A stretch of 45,083 nt of DNA from DAHUYF01 sp035509275 (GTDB lineage Bacteria; Pseudomonadota; Alphaproteobacteria; ATCC43930; CGMCC-115725). The translations under genes and the position numbers were made by a program. How positions within the stretch are numbered: position 1 is the stretch's first letter; each line of letters opens with the position of its first letter. The DNA lies in assembly GCA_035509275.1 (NCBI GenBank), contig DATJLU010000228.1, forward strand, positions 1 through 45,083. The letters are read 5' to 3'. Of the stretch, positions 9,020 to 17,853 are shown piece by piece. Under the pieces are notes generated by a model, which had not been told where the DNA came from, searched no databases, and saw only the letters and a program-made list of their open reading frames with translations.

Positions 9020-12000
9020 TTGCATAAGGTGTTGAGGCTCGCCGGCATGGCGCTGCTGGCAGTCGTGCTGGCGCTGGCGCTCAGCTTCGCGCTGCTGCAG
9101 ACGCCGCCGGGCCGAGCCGGGCTCGCCGCCGTGCTGGGCCGCGCGCTGGCCGATCCCGGCGAGCGCATCACCGTCACCGGCTTCAAGGGCTTCGTCCCCT
9201 TCGACATGACCGTCGAGCGCATCGAGATCGACGACAGCGCCGGGCCGCGCGTCGTCGTCAGCGATGCAGCGCTTGCCATCGCGCCCGGCGATCTCCTGCG
9301 GGGGCGCTTGACGGTGCGGCGATTCTCGGCGCGCGAGATCGAGGTCGCGCGACCCTCGGCGACGCCGATCCACCCCAATCCGTCCGCGCTGATGCACCCA
9401 CCGCTGCCGGTAACGCTCGAAGCGCTGCGCATCGATCGGCTCGCCCTCGGCGCGGCGCTCACCGGCGAGCCCGTCGCGGTGAGCGTGAGCGCAAGCGGCG
9501 CGCTTGGCCAGGGCCGCGCGACGGCGAATCTCGAGCTGCACCGAATCGACGCGACGCCGGGACAGGCGGTGATCCATCTCGCGCTCTCCGGCTCACCGCC
9601 GCAGCTCGACCTCGCTGCCGATATCGCCGAGCCGAGCGGCAGGCTGCTGGCGGATGCGCTGGGCGCCCCGGCACCCTTGCCGCTATCGCTCCACCTCGCC
9701 GGCAACGGCCCGTTGGCGGATTGGCAAGGGAGCCTGGCGCTGCATGCCGGTGATGCCGCGGCGGACGCCCAATTCCGCATCCATCGGGATGGCGGCTATC
9801 ACCTCAGCGCGACAGGAAATGGCAGCGTTGCCAGCCTGTTGCCGGCGCGGCTCCAACCCTTGCTCGGTGGCCGCATCGAGCTTTCGGCGACGCTCGATCT
9901 CGACGCCGACCGGGTCGCGCTGACCGGGCTCCGCCTCGCCGGCAACGCCGTGCAGCTCAGTGCCCGCGGCAGCTTCGCGCGCACGAGCGAGGCGCTCGCC
10001 GGCGAGGGCAAGCTCGACCTCCCCGATCTCACCGCGCTCGCGCCGCTGATCGGAGCGCCGACCGGGGGCGCGGCGGGATTGTCGTTGGCGCTGGGCGGCA
10101 CCATGCATGCGCCGCGGGCGCGGCTGACGCTGACGGGCCAGCACCTCATGCTCGGCGATGGCCGCGCCGCGGCCGCAGCCGCGACCATCGACCTCGGCGC
10201 CGCGGGCGATCCCGTCGCTTCCGCGACGCCGATCGACATCTCCGCCAGCGGCGATCTTAGCGGCATCACGCTGCGATCGGCGGCGCTGCCGGGCGGGCTC
10301 GGCGAGCGGCTCGATTGGCGCTTCGGCGCGCGACTCGACCGCGCCGCGGAACGGCTTGATCTCCAATCGCTCGAAATCGACGATGCCGGCAGCAGCCTCG
10401 TGGCGAGCGCGGCCGGCACCAGCAGCAGCGGCATCGAAGGCGAGGCGATGCTGCGCGTCCCCGATATCGGCCGCTTTGCCGGCGCCGGGAGGGCCGGCAC
10501 TCTCGCTCTGGCCACCGATTTCCACGCCGCCCGGGATGGCAGCGCGACCGCCGTGCTGAGCGGCGCGCTGCACGCGCCGCAGAGCGGGATCGGCGCGATC
10601 GACCGGCTCCTCGGCAGCACGGCGAGCATCGCCGGAACCCTCCGCCGTTCGGCCAACGGCGCACTCGCCGCGAGCGACGTCAGCGTCGCCGGCGCCGAAC
10701 TCGACCTCTCCGGCGAGGGCAGCCGCAGCGCCGATGGCCGGCTCGATGCGACCTGGCGGCTGACGCTGCCGCGGCTTGCCGCGCTCGATCCGTCGCTTGG
10801 CGGCGCGGTCAGCGTCGTCGGCACTCTGAACGGCAATGAGAGCGCCCCCGACGCGACAGCGACCCTCACCGCCGACGGGATCAGCGCCAGCACCGTGCAG
10901 CTCGACCGCCTCGAAGCCCACCTCGCCGTCAGCAATCTCTTGCAGCCGAGCGGGCACCTCACGGCCAAGTTCAGTCGCCGCGACCTGACGGGCACCGTAG
11001 CGGGCGACGGCGCGCTCGCGGGCACGCGGCTGAGCCTCAGCCGCGTGCGTCTCGACGCGGCCGGAACGCGGATCGATGGTGCCGTCGCGCTCCGGCTCGA
11101 CAGCGGCACGGCAGACGGCACGCTGACCGGCACCGCGCCCAACCTGAAGCCGTGGTCGGCACTCATCGGCACGCCGCTCGCTGGCAGCGCCACGCTCAAG
11201 GCGCGGCTCGCCGGCGGCAAGGGCCAGTCGGTCGAGCTGACGCTCGATGGCAAGGCGCTGTCGCTCGCCGGCGTCAGTCTCGCGAAGCTCCACGCGACGG
11301 CGCAGCTCGCCGATGTGCTAGGGACGCCGAGCGGCCGCGCCGAGATGGAGATCGATCAGGCAGCGCTCGGCAAGGCGACGGTAACGAGCCTGCGGCTCAG
11401 CGGCAAAAGCGAGCGGCCGGGGCTCTACGCGCTGACCGCCAGCGCCGAAGGCCAAGCGGGAGAGGCCTATCGGCTGAACGCGAGCGCGCGCCTCAGCCTC
11501 GATCCGCGCGGCCAGACGCTCGACGTGACACAGCTGGCCGGCGCGCTCGGCAACGCGCCGGTGCGGCTCGAACAAGCGCTGCGGCTGACGCGGCGCGACG
11601 GCGATCTCGCCTTCGCCAATCTCGATCTCGGCTTCGACCAAGGCCGCCTGCGCGGCGATGGCTCCCTCAAAGGCACGGCTTTGGCGCTCCACCTCAAAGC
11701 GAGCGGACTGCCGGTGCACCGCCTCGCCGAGCTGGCGGGATACCGCGAAGTGAGCGGCGTGCTGAGTTTCGAGGCGACGCTCTCCGGCACACGCGCGCGG
11801 CCGGTCGGGCAGTTCGTCCTCGATGGCGAGCAGCTGCAATTCGCCGCGGCGAGCCGGCCGGATCTGTCGCCGCTCGGCCTCGTCGTCTCGGCGGAATGGC
11901 GGGACGGCGTGGTGACGACGAAGGGCCGCCTCGCCGGCCCCAACAACGCCGCGCTGGGCTTCAGCGGCCGCGTGCCGTTCGTGGTCGAGGCGCCGGGCCT

Positions 12001-13441
12001 GACGCCGCGCCTGCCGCCGCAAGGGGCGTTGGCCTTCCATCTCGAAGGCGGCGGCGAGCTTGCCAACCTCGCCGACATTGCGCCTTTGGGCGAGGATCGC
12101 ATCTCGGGCCACTTCACGGTCGACGTTTCGATCGCCGGCACCGTTGCATCGCCCGAAGCGAGCGGCAGGCTCTCGGTACGCAACGGCCGCTATGAGAGTC
12201 TGTTCTGGGGAACCACGCTCACCGGCATCGATTTCGACCTCGTCGGCAGCCGCCAGCAGCTGGTGCTGCAGAATTTCCACGCCGGCGACGGGGCGAAAGG
12301 CAGCCTCGCGCTCGCTGGCTCTGTAAACCTCGCCGGCGAAGCGGGGCCGGCCTTCGCCTTCACCGGCTCGTTCAAGAGCTTTCGGGCGGTGCAGCGGGAC
12401 GAAGCGACGGCGACAGTGAGCGGCGAGGTGGGGCTCACCGGCACTATCGCGGCACCGCGCCTCGGCGCGCATCTGACGATCGAACAGGCCGAGCTGCACG
12501 TGCCGGAGCGGCTGCCGCAGAACGTGCGGCCGATCGCCGTGACCATGATCAACAGTGTCACCGGCGAGGTGCTGTCTCGGCCCGAGGAGAGCCCGCAGCG
12601 CGTGGCGCTACTGTCGCTCGCGCTCGATGTCACCGTCGACATGCCGGGGCATGTGTTCGTACGCGGTCGCGGCCTCGACAGCGAGTGGCGCGGACGGCTC
12701 GCCATTACCGGAACTACCGCAGCGCCGAGCCTTGACGGCAAGCTCGAAGTGGTGCGCGGCAACTACAATTTCCTCGGCACCACCGCGACGCTCAGCAGCG
12801 GCACCATCAGCTTCCTCGGCGGCAGGCGCATCGATCCCGAGATCAACATCGAGGCGCGCCTCAGCTCGACCGACGTCATCGCCATCATTCGCATCACCGG
12901 CACGGCGACGCAGCCGAAGATCGCGCTCACCTCGCAGCCGGAGCTGCCGCAGGACGAGATTCTGTCGCGCGTGCTGTTCGGCACCAGCGTCAGCTCGATC
13001 ACCGCGGCGCAAGGGCTGCAGATCGCGCAAGCCGCGGCGGCGCTCGCCAATGGCGGCGATATCGGCGTCATCGAGCGGGTTCGCCAGGGGCTCGGGCTCG
13101 ACCGCCTCAGCCTAGGCTCGGCGACGGCGACCAGCCCCTTGAGCAACGTCGCCATGCCCTCGACGCCGGCCGGCGTACCGAGCGCGTTTCCCACCGCCGG
13201 GATCGGCAGCTCGCCGACGCCGATCAGCGCGACCGGCAGCACGGGCGCCGCCGGCACCACCGTGAATGCCGGCAAATATGTGGCGAGCGGCGTCTATGTC
13301 GGCGTGACGCAAGGCATCAGCGCGGGCTCGAGCGCGGTCGATGTGCAGATCAGCGTGACACCGCATATCAGCATCGACACCACCGCCGGCGGCGAGACCG
13401 CCGGCTCGGGTATCGGCGTCACCTGGAGGCTCGATTATTGA
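9020..13441 (+). CDS. tamB: TamB translocation and assembly module protein
   Basis: A 1473-residue TamB/YtfN-type protein. One N-terminal inner-membrane anchor (about residues 6-26) is followed by a very long, low-complexity beta-helical region built from repeated G-x-L-x-L strands. The C-terminal DUF490 domain (about the last 350 residues) includes LDGKLEVVRGNYNFLG, RLSSTDVIAIIRITGTATQPKI-type strands and QDEILSRVLFG, and the protein ends in GVTWRLDY. Such proteins bridge the inner membrane to TamA. The start is a TTG with a weak upstream site; the ATG at 9047 is an alternative. The gene is immediately followed by a palindromic repeat. Confidence 0.93.
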   Translation: MHKVLRLAGMALLAVVLALALSFALLQTPPGRAGLAAVLGRALADPGERITVTGFKGFVPFDMTVERIEIDDSAGPRVVVSDAALAIAPGDLLRGRLTVRRFSAREIEVARPSATPIHPNPSALMHPPLPVTLEALRIDRLALGAALTGEPVAVSVSASGALGQGRATANLELHRIDATPGQAVIHLALSGSPPQLDLAADIAEPSGRLLADALGAPAPLPLSLHLAGNGPLADWQGSLALHAGDAAADAQFRIHRDGGYHLSATGNGSVASLLPARLQPLLGGRIELSATLDLDADRVALTGLRLAGNAVQLSARGSFARTSEALAGEGKLDLPDLTALAPLIGAPTGGAAGLSLALGGTMHAPRARLTLTGQHLMLGDGRAAAAAATIDLGAAGDPVASATPIDISASGDLSGITLRSAALPGGLGERLDWRFGARLDRAAERLDLQSLEIDDAGSSLVASAAGTSSSGIEGEAMLRVPDIGRFAGAGRAGTLALATDFHAARDGSATAVLSGALHAPQSGIGAIDRLLGSTASIAGTLRRSANGALAASDVSVAGAELDLSGEGSRSADGRLDATWRLTLPRLAALDPSLGGAVSVVGTLNGNESAPDATATLTADGISASTVQLDRLEAHLAVSNLLQPSGHLTAKFSRRDLTGTVAGDGALAGTRLSLSRVRLDAAGTRIDGAVALRLDSGTADGTLTGTAPNLKPWSALIGTPLAGSATLKARLAGGKGQSVELTLDGKALSLAGVSLAKLHATAQLADVLGTPSGRAEMEIDQAALGKATVTSLRLSGKSERPGLYALTASAEGQAGEAYRLNASARLSLDPRGQTLDVTQLAGALGNAPVRLEQALRLTRRDGDLAFANLDLGFDQGRLRGDGSLKGTALALHLKASGLPVHRLAELAGYREVSGVLSFEATLSGTRARPVGQFVLDGEQLQFAAASRPDLSPLGLVVSAEWRDGVVTTKGRLAGPNNAALGFSGRVPFVVEAPGLTPRLPPQGALAFHLEGGGELANLADIAPLGEDRISGHFTVDVSIAGTVASPEASGRLSVRNGRYESLFWGTTLTGIDFDLVGSRQQLVLQNFHAGDGAKGSLALAGSVNLAGEAGPAFAFTGSFKSFRAVQRDEATATVSGEVGLTGTIAAPRLGAHLTIEQAELHVPERLPQNVRPIAVTMINSVTGEVLSRPEESPQRVALLSLALDVTVDMPGHVFVRGRGLDSEWRGRLAITGTTAAPSLDGKLEVVRGNYNFLGTTATLSSGTISFLGGRRIDPEINIEARLSSTDVIAIIRITGTATQPKIALTSQPELPQDEILSRVLFGTSVSSITAAQGLQIAQAAAALANGGDIGVIERVRQGLGLDRLSLGSATATSPLSNVAMPSTPAGVPSAFPTAGIGSSPTPISATGSTGAAGTTVNAGKYVASGVYVGVTQGISAGSSAVDVQISVTPHISIDTTAGGETAGSGIGVTWRLDY

Positions 13442-13444
13442 GAA

Positions 13445-13525
13445 GAGTCGTCAGTTTTCAGTTATCAGTTCTCGGTGTCGGGGCGCACCTGGAACCGACG
13501 ACTGAAAACTGACAACTGACGACTC
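13445..13525. repeat. interspersed palindromic repeat (CAGTTTTCAGTT type), copy 1
   Basis: Two inverted arms of about 30 bp: GAGTCGTCAGTT at the left end and AACTGACGACTC at the right, with related TTCAG/CTGAA tracts inside. It begins 4 bp after the tamB stop. The sequence belongs to a family of intergenic CAGTTTTCAGTTATCAGTT repeats seen in many unrelated bacterial genomes. A transcript would fold into a long hairpin, so it could also end tamB transcription. No protein is encoded. Confidence 0.7.
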
Positions 13526-13607
13526 CTTCATCACGCAATGGTGATCAAAACCTGAGCCAGCGCGGCGGCTATGCTGCGCCCCGGGGCAGTGCGAGGGAGG
13601 ATGCGTG

Positions 13608-13724
13608 ATGGAAGGCTTCGACGCTCACGTAAAGGTGCTGACGCCGCCGACGCGCTTCTCGCGCCGGGGCTGTAAGAGCCAGCGGCCTAGAACTGAAAAC
13701 CGAAGACTGAAAACTGACCACTGA
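13608..13724 (+). CDS. 38-residue ORF, possible 5' remnant of a lost gene
   Basis: The ORF starts MEGFDAHVKVLTPPTRFSRR and has an excellent ribosome binding site (AGGGAGG, 7 nt before the ATG). Its last dozen codons lie inside the second CAGTTTTCAG-type repeat. The combination suggests the 5' end of a former gene cut off by the repeat, or a chance ORF. I do not recognise the protein. It is convergent with cobT. Confidence 0.25.
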   Translation: MEGFDAHVKVLTPPTRFSRRGCKSQRPRTENRRLKTDH

Positions 13725-13736
13725 TCACTGACAACT
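13690..13736. repeat. interspersed repeat (CAGTTTTCAGTT type), copy 2
   Basis: A run of ACTGAAAAC/GACTGAAAACTGA/CACTGATCACTGACAACT units matching copy 1 at 13445-13525 in sense. It extends into the TAG stop codon of cobT (13737-13735), so the repeat directly abuts or supplies the end of that gene. Confidence 0.6.
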
Positions 13737-15609
13737 ATGCTGACTTCCGGCGCGGTGCCGGGCGGCGGATGGTGCGGACGGGCTTTTCGTCCTCGTCGAA
13801 GAGCTCGGCCAGCTTCTCGAGCATGGTGCCGCCGAGCTGCTCGGCATCGACGATGGTGACGGCGCGGCGATAGTAGCGCGTCACGTCATGGCCGATGCCG
13901 ATGGCGACGAGCTCGACCGACGAGTTGCGCTCGATATCGCCGATGACCTCGCGCAAATGGCGCTCGAGATAATTGCCGGGATTGACCGAGAGCGTGCTGT
14001 CATCGACCGGCGCGCCGTCGGAGATGACCATGAGGATGCGGCGTTGCTCGCTGCGGGCGATCAGCCGGTTATGCGCCCAGAGCAGTGCCTCGCCGTCGAT
14101 GTTCTCCTTGAGAATGCCTTCGCGCAGCATCAGCCCGAGCGAGCGCCGCGCGCGCCGCCACGGCGCATCGGCGGGCTTGTAGATGATGTGCCGGAGATCG
14201 TTGAGTCGGCCCGGATTGGGCGGCTTGCCGGCGGCGATCCAGCGCTCGCGCGACTGGCCGCCCTTCCAGGCACGGGTGGTGAAGCCCAGGATCTCGACCT
14301 TGACGCCGCAGCGCTCGAGCGTGCGCGCCAGGATGTCGGCGCTCATCGCCGCCACGGTGATCGGCCGGCCGCGCATCGAGCCGGAATTATCGATCAGCAG
14401 CGTCACCACCGTGTCGCGGAAATCGGTCTCCTTCTCCTGCTTGTAGGAGAGCGGATAGACCGGGTTGGTGATGACGCGCGAGAGCCGCGCCGCGTCGAGC
14501 ATCCCCTCTTCGAGATCGAACTCCCAGGCACGGGTCTGCTTGGCAAGGAGGCGGCGCTGCAGCCGGTTGGCGAGCCGGCCGATGACGCTTTGGAGGTGCG
14601 AGAGCTGCTGATCAAGCAGGCCGCGCAGCCGCGTCAGCTCATCCGGGTCGCACAGCCCCTCGGCTTCGACCGTTTCGTCGCACTCGACGGTGAAGGCGCG
14701 ATAGGCGGAGGGATCGTCATTGAGCCCGTGGCGCGGCAGATTGCCGGGGCGGCCGGGCCGGCCGGGATCATCGTCGCCGGCGCCCGGCATCAGCTCGCCC
14801 TCGATCTCCTCGGCACCGTCGGGCTGGCCATCTTCCTGCTGATGCTCGGGAACGCCGCCTTCGAGCGCGCCTTGCGCACCGGCGGCAGCGCCCTCGCCGC
14901 CATCGCTCTGGCTCTCGCTCTGATCGGCGTCGTCGCCCTCGCCTTCCTGCTCCTCGCTCTCCGCCTCTTGCTCGACATCGCCGAGATCGAGGTCGAGGTC
15001 GTGGATGAGCTGGCGCGCCGTCTTGGCGTAGGCGTCCTGATTGCCGACATGGCGGCCGAGCTCGATCAGGTCGCGGCCGACCTTGCCTTCGAGGAAGGGA
15101 CGCCACGCTTCGACGACGCGTTGCGCCGCGGGCGGCGGCTGCGCGCCGGTCAGCGCCTCGCGCGCCAGCAGCCGGACGGCCTCGGCGAGCGTCGTGTCGT
15201 TGCGCTCCGCCAGATGCTCATAGCCTTGGCGGCGATAGCGCTCGTCGAGCATGGCGGCGAGATTGTTGGCGACGCCGGCCATGCGCCGGGCGCCGAGCGC
15301 TTCGACGCGCGCCTGCTCGACGCCTTCGAAGATAGCGCGCGCGGTCTCGCCTGACGGCAGCCGCTTTGCATGCAAGGCGGTGTCGTGATAGCGCAGCTTC
15401 AACGCCGCGGCATCGGCCGCGCCGCGCACCGGCGCTGCTTCGACGACACTGAGATCGCGGCCGGGCAGCGGCAGACGGACGCGCGTTCCCGCCGCGGCCG
15501 CAGGCTCGGCGCCGTAGCTCACCGTCACGTCCTCGCGCGACGCGATCGCCCGCACCGTGGCGGCGGTGGCGCGCTTGAAAACCTCGAGCGGTGTCTCGTT
15601 CTCGGCCAC
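13735..15609 (-). CDS. cobT: cobaltochelatase subunit CobT
   Basis: A 624-residue CobT, which with CobS forms the AAA+ motor that works with CobN to insert cobalt into hydrogenobyrinate a,c-diamide in aerobic cobalamin synthesis. The N-terminal domain begins AENETPLEVFKRATAATVRA. A highly acidic linker (about residues 215-300) follows, then a C-terminal von Willebrand A domain with the metal-binding MIDAS motif LLIDNSGSMRG. The frame is open 12 codons further upstream, but those codons are made of the repeat at 15630-15723, so the GTG at 15609 (AGG about 7 nt upstream) is preferred. It lies downstream of cobS on the same strand. Confidence 0.94.
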   Translation of the reverse strand: MAENETPLEVFKRATAATVRAIASREDVTVSYGAEPAAAAGTRVRLPLPGRDLSVVEAAPVRGAADAAALKLRYHDTALHAKRLPSGETARAIFEGVEQARVEALGARRMAGVANNLAAMLDERYRRQGYEHLAERNDTTLAEAVRLLAREALTGAQPPPAAQRVVEAWRPFLEGKVGRDLIELGRHVGNQDAYAKTARQLIHDLDLDLGDVEQEAESEEQEGEGDDADQSESQSDGGEGAAAGAQGALEGGVPEHQQEDGQPDGAEEIEGELMPGAGDDDPGRPGRPGNLPRHGLNDDPSAYRAFTVECDETVEAEGLCDPDELTRLRGLLDQQLSHLQSVIGRLANRLQRRLLAKQTRAWEFDLEEGMLDAARLSRVITNPVYPLSYKQEKETDFRDTVVTLLIDNSGSMRGRPITVAAMSADILARTLERCGVKVEILGFTTRAWKGGQSRERWIAAGKPPNPGRLNDLRHIIYKPADAPWRRARRSLGLMLREGILKENIDGEALLWAHNRLIARSEQRRILMVISDGAPVDDSTLSVNPGNYLERHLREVIGDIERNSSVELVAIGIGHDVTRYYRRAVTIVDAEQLGGTMLEKLAELFDEDEKPVRTIRRPAPRRKSA

Positions 15610-15629
15610 GCGAAACCTAGAGAAAACAA

Positions 15630-15723
15630 TGAACCACAGAGGCACAGAGACATTGAGAAGGCATGATGGGCGCGCGCAGCGCGCCGATCCTTTCTCTCAC
15701 TGTCTCTGTGCCTCGGTGGTTCA
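15630..15723. repeat. interspersed palindromic repeat (CACAGAGGCACAGAGA type)
   Basis: TGAACCACAGAGGCACAGAG (15630-15649) is mirrored by the complement of CTCTGTGCCTCGGTGGTTCA (15704-15723). The arms are about 31 bp with few mismatches, around a GCGCGC-rich centre. This is another widely scattered bacterial intergenic repeat. It sits between cobS and cobT, so it is transcribed within the operon and would form a long hairpin just before the cobT start. Confidence 0.7.
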
Positions 15724-15755
15724 TACCTGTTTCTCTTTCGACGATACGGCGCCGA

Positions 15756-16754
15756 CTACACCAGCTGCGCCTTGACGCCGGTCTCCTTGAGCTCGCTCCC
15801 GAAGCAGCGCTGGTAGTACTCGGCAACCGTGGCGCGCTCGACCTCGTCGCATTTGTTGAGGAAGGTGAGGCGGAAGCCGAAGGCGACATCGTTGAAGATG
15901 CGCGCATTCTCCGCCCAGGTGATGACCGTGCGCGGCGACATGACGGTCGAGATGTCGCCGTTGATGAAGCCGGAGCGCGTCAGCTCGGCGAGCGCCACCA
16001 TGGCATGGATGGCGCGGCGCCCTTCTTCGGTGTCCCAGCTCGGCGCCTTGGCCAGAACGATATCCACCTCCGCCTCATGCGGCAGGTAGTTGAGCGTCGC
16101 GACGATGTTCCAACGATCCATCTGGCCCTGATTGATCTGCTGCGTGCCGTGATAGAGACCGGTGGTGTCGCCGAGGCCGACCGTGTTCGCCGTGGCGAAG
16201 AGGCGGAAAGCGGGGTGCGGACGAATGACGCGGTTCTGATCGAGCAGGGTCAGCTTGCCCTCGACCTCGAGCACGCGCTGGATGACGAACATGACGTCGG
16301 GCCGGCCGGCATCATATTCGTCGAAGCAGAGGGCCGTCGGATGTTGCAGCGCCCAGGGCAGCAGCCCTTCCCGGTATTCGGTTACCTGCTTGCCATCGCG
16401 CAACACGATCGCGTCCTTGCCGACGAGATCGATGCGGCTGATATGGCTGTCGAGGTTGACGCGGATACACGGCCAGTTGAGGCGCGCCGCGACCTGCTCG
16501 ATATGCGTCGATTTGCCGGTGCCGTGGTAGCCCTGGATGAGGACGCGGCGGTTGTAGGCGAAGCCGGCGAGGATGGCCAGCGTCGTGTCATGGTCGAAGC
16601 GGTAGGCCTCGTCGATGTCCGGGACATGGTCATCGGCGCGCGAGAAGGCGGGCACCTGCATGTCGCTATCGAGGCCGAAGGTCTGCCGCACCGAGACGGT
16701 GATGTCGGGCCGGTCGAGCGGAGTCTCTGCCGGGGTGGATTGTGGCGAAGCCAT
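15756..16754 (-). CDS. cobS: cobaltochelatase subunit CobS
   Basis: A 332-residue AAA+ ATPase, the partner of CobT in aerobic cobalt chelation. Walker A is GYHGTGKST (residues 75-83), Walker B lies in ALCFDEYDAG, and sensor 1 lies in RLFATANTVGLGDTTG. The N-terminal region with VRQTFGLDSDMQVPAFS is diagnostic for CobS rather than other MoxR-type ATPases. The length matches the family. It lies between the J-domain gene (48-bp gap) and cobT, a conserved alphaproteobacterial order. Confidence 0.95.
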   Translation of the reverse strand: MASPQSTPAETPLDRPDITVSVRQTFGLDSDMQVPAFSRADDHVPDIDEAYRFDHDTTLAILAGFAYNRRVLIQGYHGTGKSTHIEQVAARLNWPCIRVNLDSHISRIDLVGKDAIVLRDGKQVTEYREGLLPWALQHPTALCFDEYDAGRPDVMFVIQRVLEVEGKLTLLDQNRVIRPHPAFRLFATANTVGLGDTTGLYHGTQQINQGQMDRWNIVATLNYLPHEAEVDIVLAKAPSWDTEEGRRAIHAMVALAELTRSGFINGDISTVMSPRTVITWAENARIFNDVAFGFRLTFLNKCDEVERATVAEYYQRCFGSELKETGVKAQLV

Positions 16755-16802
16755 CGGATCGGTCTTTCTGGTAGGACGGTCGGGGGTCTTATAGCGCTGA
16801 AA

Positions 16803-17360
16803 TCATCCGGAAGGGAAATAGCTGGCCTTAAGCGTGGTATAGGCACGGATGATCACTTTGAGCCGCTCCTCCGCCGCCTTGTCGCCGCCATGGGCGTCGG
16901 GGTGGTGCAGCTTCACGAGCTCCTTGTAACGCGATTTCAATCCGGCGAAGGTGATGGGCGGCGTCAGATCGAACACCGCCAACGCCTGTTCTTCTTCGGT
17001 CAGCGGACGCTTCCGCGCTGAGCGCTCATCCTCCTCCTCGAAGCCGAACATGCCGAAATCGCGCACGCGCGAGCGGAAGACGCCGAATCGGCCGCCGAGC
17101 GGCCAAGTCGGACGCTGCCAGACGGTGTCGTTGCGGATCTCGGCCTCGATCTCGGCGGCGCTCATCCCGGCGTAGTAATTCCACTGCGCATTGTAAGCGC
17201 GCACATGGTCAAGGCAGAACCAGTAGAACTGCCGCAGCCGATCGCGCGAGCGCGGCGCGCGGTAATCGCCACTTGCCGCGCAGCCGGGATGATCGCAAAG
17301 CCGCGTTGCCGCGGCTGCCGCGGTCGGACCGGCACTCTCTTCGATGCTGGCGCGGGGCAT
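16803..17360 (-). CDS. J-domain (DnaJ-like) protein
   Basis: A 185-residue protein with a C-terminal J domain (about residues 120-180) containing the HPD motif (KLHHPDAHGGD) that stimulates Hsp70 ATPase. The N-terminal part has a cysteine/histidine pair region (CDHPGC) and FYWFCLDHVRAYNAQWNYYAGM, typical of a conserved alphaproteobacterial family found next to cobS. The ATG at 17360 is preferred over a TTG at 17396; neither has a strong ribosome binding site. It is first in the J-domain-cobS-cobT operon and divergent from bolA, and may act as chaperone partner for chelatase assembly. Confidence 0.88.
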   Translation of the reverse strand: MPRASIEESAGPTAAAAATRLCDHPGCAASGDYRAPRSRDRLRQFYWFCLDHVRAYNAQWNYYAGMSAAEIEAEIRNDTVWQRPTWPLGGRFGVFRSRVRDFGMFGFEEEDERSARKRPLTEEEQALAVFDLTPPITFAGLKSRYKELVKLHHPDAHGGDKAAEERLKVIIRAYTTLKASYFPSG

Positions 17361-17461
17361 GAAAGAGAGTATGGGGGTCGCCCCGGAACCTGACAAGCGC
17401 CGCAGCGCAGCGATGCGCTCGCTTCTTGACAGGGTCCGCGCCGGTTTCCAGCTTTGGGGCG

Positions 17462-17740
17462 ATGCGCGTCGCCGACCGAATTCGCGAGAAGCTTACCGCC
17501 GGGCTTCAGCCCACCCGCCTGGCGATCGTCGACGAGTCGCACCGCCATGCCGGTCATGCCGGCGCCCGGCCCGAGGGAGAGAGCCACTTCCGGGTCGAGG
17601 TCGTCGCTGCTGCTTTTGCGGGCGAAAGCCGCATCGCCCGCCAGCGCCGCGTCTATGCCCTGCTCGCCGAAGAGTTGGCAGGGCCTGTCCATGCCCTGGC
17701 CCTCACGACGCTAACCCCCGAAGAAGACAAGAAAAACTGA
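17462..17740 (+). CDS. bolA: BolA-family protein
   Basis: A 92-residue BolA/YrbA-type protein: MRVADRIREKLTAGLQP, then VVDESHRHAGH-like IVDESHRHAGHAG, SHFRVEVVAAAFAGESRIARQR and a final VYALLAEELAGPVHALAL helix-strand. BolA proteins work with monothiol glutaredoxins in iron-sulfur cluster trafficking. The ATG at 17462 (TTTGGGGCG just before it) matches the family start; the frame is open back to a TTG at 17426. The divergent bolA / J-domain-cobST arrangement is conserved in alphaproteobacteria. Confidence 0.93.
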   Translation: MRVADRIREKLTAGLQPTRLAIVDESHRHAGHAGARPEGESHFRVEVVAAAFAGESRIARQRRVYALLAEELAGPVHALALTTLTPEEDKKN

Positions 17741-17853
17741 ACGCGCGCAGATTTCCGCGAAGGGGCGGGAGGGAGCGGCAACTCGCGGTTGCCGAGCGTT
17801 CACTTTTTCTCGAAATGATTGCAAGCGCGGGGGATTTGACATAACATTAACCA

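Noticed and set aside
7336..9780. 814-residue minus-strand open frame
   Set aside because: It is antisense to tamA and tamB, which have clear domains; long antisense frames are expected at this GC content.
9683..12499. several 390-540-residue minus-strand frames
   Set aside because: They are shadows of the repetitive tamB coding sequence.
13888..15354. 488-residue plus-strand open frame
   Set aside because: It is antisense to cobT; the Leu/Ala-rich stretch mirrors the acidic linker of CobT.
15617..15907. 96-residue minus-strand ORF overlapping the end of cobS and the repeat
   Set aside because: It is out of frame with cobS and its distal half is the palindromic repeat.
17836..17841. TTGACA as -35 box of the ribbon-helix-helix gene
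   Set aside because: It lies only 12 bp before the annotated ATG, so a -10 box would fall inside the gene; kept only as a hint about the start.
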